The translations under genes and the position numbers were made by a program. 64,000 nt of DNA, from contig JADKFU010000005.1 of the NCBI GenBank assembly GCA_016717285.1, positions 914,501 through 978,500 of the forward strand, in the 5' to 3' direction. Origin of the DNA: Chitinophagaceae bacterium (lineage in GTDB: Bacteria > Bacteroidota > Bacteroidia > Chitinophagales > UBA10324). Below, piece by piece: positions 61,966 to 64,000 of the stretch; position 1 is the stretch's first letter, and each line of letters opens with the position of its first letter. The notes beneath the pieces were generated by a model. It saw only the letters and a list, made by a program, of their open reading frames with translations. It was not told the DNA's origin and made no database searches.

Positions 61966-63237
61966 TTGTTCGAATTGCAACAACATGGTTTGTATGAAAT
62001 CGCCTGTTTCTTTTGGTGCAAGAATAGTAAGCAGCGGATGTAAAGCACGATAGGTATCCCACAGTGAAAAAACTGTGTAATAGGTCGACCTTGTATTGTG
62101 TACCTGTCCGTCTCTGCCGCGATAGTTTTTGTCAACATCATTATAGGCATTCGGCGCAATCATGCAATGATATAAAGCGGTATAGAATATTTTTTTTTGT
62201 GTAGCAGTTCCGCCTTTCACTTCTATTTTATTCAGCCTGTAATTCCAGGTTGCATCTGCATTTATGTGCACTTCTTCAAAGTCCCAGGTCGGTAGTTCAC
62301 GCTCGAGATTGTTTCGTGCACCTTCCATACTGACGGCCGACAAGGCAACTTTTGCAAGAATAGCTTCTCCATTGCTGGTATTGAATTGAAAGAATGCCTG
62401 GATATTTTTTCCGGCCTGTTCATTGGAGTTTGACAATTGCTCCGCCGGAGCCATCACCCCATTTACAGAAATTCCATACGTATTGAATTGCTTGGAGAAT
62501 TCGATTGCGAAATAAACCACCTGGTTAGCTGCCCATCCTCTTGAACGGCGCATACCTTGCACATGCCGTCCATCAATAATGGTTACTGATGATTCAATTA
62601 CTTCATCACGGTGAGCGAGATCGAGAATGATATTGGATTGTTCTGACTTCGGGAATGTGTATTTGTGCATGCCCACTCTTGATGCAGTTGTTAATTCAAC
62701 ATCAATATTGTTATCGTCAAGATGCACTGCATAATATCCCGGTGCAGCAGCTTCATGTGCATGTGAAAAATGAGAAGCGTATCCATCCTTGAAGTTTCCG
62801 TTTTTCATCGGCGTTAAAACAGGTTCACCCAATGTTGGCATTAATAAAATATCGCCATAGTCACTCACTCCCGTTCCGCTAAGGTGCGTGTGTGTGAATC
62901 CATAGATCACAGAATCGCTGTAATGATAACCGCCGCAGCCATCCCAACTGTCATCAATACGTGTGTCAGGAGAAAGTTGAATCATTCCAAATGGAATTGT
63001 TGCTCCGGGAAAAGTATGCCCATGGCCTCCTGTGCCAATGAAGGGGTTTACGAATTGGGTGAGGGAAGATTGTGCAGCAGAAATTTGTGGGCACAAAAAG
63101 AAGGCAACAAAAACAACTTTCAGTGGTGTAAAAAAGGAGAGTTTTCTATTCACGGATTTGATTGGATGTGAGGAGCGAAATTCCAGAAATAAAATTTGTG
63201 CTCCAAATGTAATCAAGAGTCTTTTTCCAATCACCAA
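61846..63237 (-). CDS. GH92 alpha-mannosidase, N-terminal part before a frameshift
   Basis: 463 aa as an open frame. The N-terminal GH92 domain has VNPFIGTGGHGHTFPGATIPFGMIQLSPDTRIDDSWDGCGGYHYSDSVIYGFTHTHLSGTGVSDYGDILLMP and then YHCMIAPNAYNDVDKNYRGRDG. The last ~35 residues (FTSMGIVFQRNQL...) are out of frame after the QFEQGGK motif near 61960. A GTG at 63153 gives MNRKLSFFTPLKVVFVAFFLCPQISAAQ, a better signal peptide than the ATG at 63237. The enzyme would be secreted and remove alpha-mannose from glycans. It precedes the TPM-like gene's end in the same direction. Confidence 0.8.
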   Translation of the reverse strand: MVIGKRLLITFGAQILFLEFRSSHPIKSVNRKLSFFTPLKVVFVAFFLCPQISAAQSSLTQFVNPFIGTGGHGHTFPGATIPFGMIQLSPDTRIDDSWDGCGGYHYSDSVIYGFTHTHLSGTGVSDYGDILLMPTLGEPVLTPMKNGNFKDGYASHFSHAHEAAAPGYYAVHLDDNNIDVELTTASRVGMHKYTFPKSEQSNIILDLAHRDEVIESSVTIIDGRHVQGMRRSRGWAANQVVYFAIEFSKQFNTYGISVNGVMAPAEQLSNSNEQAGKNIQAFFQFNTSNGEAILAKVALSAVSMEGARNNLERELPTWDFEEVHINADATWNYRLNKIEVKGGTATQKKIFYTALYHCMIAPNAYNDVDKNYRGRDGQVHNTRSTYYTVFSLWDTYRALHPLLTILAPKETGDFIQTMLLQFEQGGKFTSMGIVFQRNQLHDRLSCCFSNSGCRSKRNKRFRL

Positions 63238-63269
63238 TTAGCAACTCTTCATTTTCTGTATTTAAAAAC

Positions 63270-64000
63270 TTACCACCTCGATCCTGCGCCACCGCCACCT
63301 GAACTTCCACCGCCCCAGCTAGACCCACCACTGCTTCCTGAAGAACCTGAGCTTCCACCTGAACTACTGCTATGCACCAGCATAGGAATTGTATAGGGTA
63401 CCTCATCAGTTTGATGGCAGTTCATGCAATCAATAATTTTTTTGCCAACTCCTGAAGAGGTGTAGCTGGGAGGTTTCGTTGTAATGCGTCCTTTGATATA
63501 GCTTGTGCGTGCCTTGCAATGTTTGCATTCGGAATATTTAGACGAAATGTTGGGATAGATAAGTGTTGACTGATTCCCGCAATGATAGCAGTGCCAAACA
63601 TCGTAATCTACCGAATGAATCTGCTCTTCCACCAACTGAGTTTTTGATAGATACTGATCGTCTGAATTTTCATCCAGCCTGGTCATCAGGCTGCTGCAAT
63701 GGTCGCAGGTATAAGGTGCATTCCTGATTCTCTTAAGCTTTTGGTCTTTAAAAAATTTATACAGCAGGAAAGGAATCGGAAACAGGAAGTAAGTGATCGT
63801 CCAGTATCGGTTTGATTTTGTGAGTGCAAGATGAGCGGCAGCACGATCCGTTTCATAAAATTTTTCAATGTATTGGTTGACTCTGAGTCTGTGTTCGATG
63901 AGTAGCACAATCAGAAAAATGTAAAATGCGATGATGAATTCCGCTATGGTCAGCGGTGGGTCATACGTAAATTGTGACCAGAGATATGCAACAGGGAATC
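63270..64000 (-). CDS. TPM/YgcG-like membrane protein, C-terminal part (partial)
   Basis: The frame is open from the window edge to the stop at 63270, so the gene begins upstream (on the minus strand) of the window. The visible ~242 residues start with a transmembrane helix (TIAEFIIAFYIFLIVLL) and a second short helix (YFLFPIPFLLYKFF). A cytosolic or periplasmic region follows with four Cys pairs (CDHC, CYHCG, CKHC, CMNC), and a Gly/Ser-rich tail ends GGGGAGSRW. The glycine tail is typical of TPM-domain (YgcG/DUF477) membrane proteins. The TPM domain itself is not seen, and the extra Cys pairs may bind zinc. Confidence 0.65.
   Translation of the reverse strand, partial: FPVAYLWSQFTYDPPLTIAEFIIAFYIFLIVLLIEHRLRVNQYIEKFYETDRAAAHLALTKSNRYWTITYFLFPIPFLLYKFFKDQKLKRIRNAPYTCDHCSSLMTRLDENSDDQYLSKTQLVEEQIHSVDYDVWHCYHCGNQSTLIYPNISSKYSECKHCKARTSYIKGRITTKPPSYTSSGVGKKIIDCMNCHQTDEVPYTIPMLVHSSSSGGSSGSSGSSGGSSWGGGSSGGGGAGSRW

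Noticed and set aside
61966..62159. N-terminal 65 residues of the open frame that contains the GH92 C-terminal part
   Set aside because: This segment is the wrong frame of the GH92 N-terminal part; the GH92 homology starts only at about 61960.
63290..63380. Tandem Gly/Ser-codon repeats resembling a minisatellite
   Set aside because: They encode the glycine/serine-rich tail of the TPM-like protein and are explained by its amino-acid composition.

Overview
The window is chromosomal DNA from a member of the Bacteroidota. Five proteins carry type IX secretion (T9SS) C-terminal signals, including one gliding-motility type C-terminus. The operon order BatA-like / dihydroorotase-like / DUF4199 / glycosyltransferase, the DUF3276 (PUR-alpha-like) and Porin_10 proteins, promoters of the TTTG-N19..21-TAnnTTTG type and the scarcity of Shine-Dalgarno sequences all agree with this. 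The many outer-membrane and T9SS proteins suggest a free-living Chitinophagales- or Sphingobacteriales-like lineage, but I cannot place it further from sequence alone.

Layout. 1-2.9 kb: end of a TonB-dependent receptor, a HmuY-like lipoprotein and a T9SS-secreted protein, which together look like a heme/metallophore uptake locus. 2.9-3.1 kb: a palindromic repeat element. 3.3-8.5 kb (minus): PafA-like phosphatase, a polytopic GT39-like membrane protein, a zinc-ribbon coiled-coil protein and a Nif3-like protein. 8.7-12.7 kb: lpxK, purine nucleoside phosphorylase, Porin_10 porin. 12.7-14.6 kb (minus): two exported proteins. 14.8-15.9 kb: ruvB and tRNA-Pro. 16.2-21 kb: BatA-like membrane protein, a dihydroorotase homologue lacking key active-site residues, DUF4199 and a GT2 enzyme. 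21.2-23.6 kb: a sugar-nucleotide epimerase and a GT4 enzyme.

23.9-29.6 kb is a translation/transcription block: rpsU, a XerC/D-type recombinase, raiA/hpf, tRNA-Thr(TGT)-Tyr-Gly-Thr(GGT), tuf, tRNA-Trp, secE, nusG, rplK. The four tRNAs before tuf are in the same order as in the E. coli tufB operon. Two decayed copies of tRNA-Trp lie before the real one, and a tRNA-like element lies before tuf. The block ends at a terminator after rplK. rplA-rplJ-rplL-rpoBC do not follow; a convergent nusB does, which suggests a rearrangement breakpoint.

29.6-41.1 kb: nusB, leucine-dehydrogenase family enzyme, ABC exporter, DUF3276 protein, an arylsulfotransferase-like T9SS protein, an SBBP-repeat T9SS protein and a DEAD-box helicase. 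41.4-46.2 kb: an outer-membrane beta-barrel protein and the succinate dehydrogenase genes sdhC-sdhA-sdhB. sdhA and sdhB are separated by a four-helix-bundle gene inside AT-rich inverted repeats.

46.4-54.8 kb is an accessory run of small same-strand genes (DUF2200, SRPBCC, VOC, DUF5990, SGNH hydrolase, YHYH, peptidase-like, DUF998, GNAT, gluzincin-like, rifampin ADP-ribosyltransferase), bracketed by two related simple-sequence repeats. 54.8-64 kb: a large T9SS type B protein, riboflavin synthase, a YkgJ-type cysteine-cluster protein, a DUF4421 outer-membrane protein, a frameshifted GH92 alpha-mannosidase and the end of a TPM/YgcG-like protein that runs off the window.
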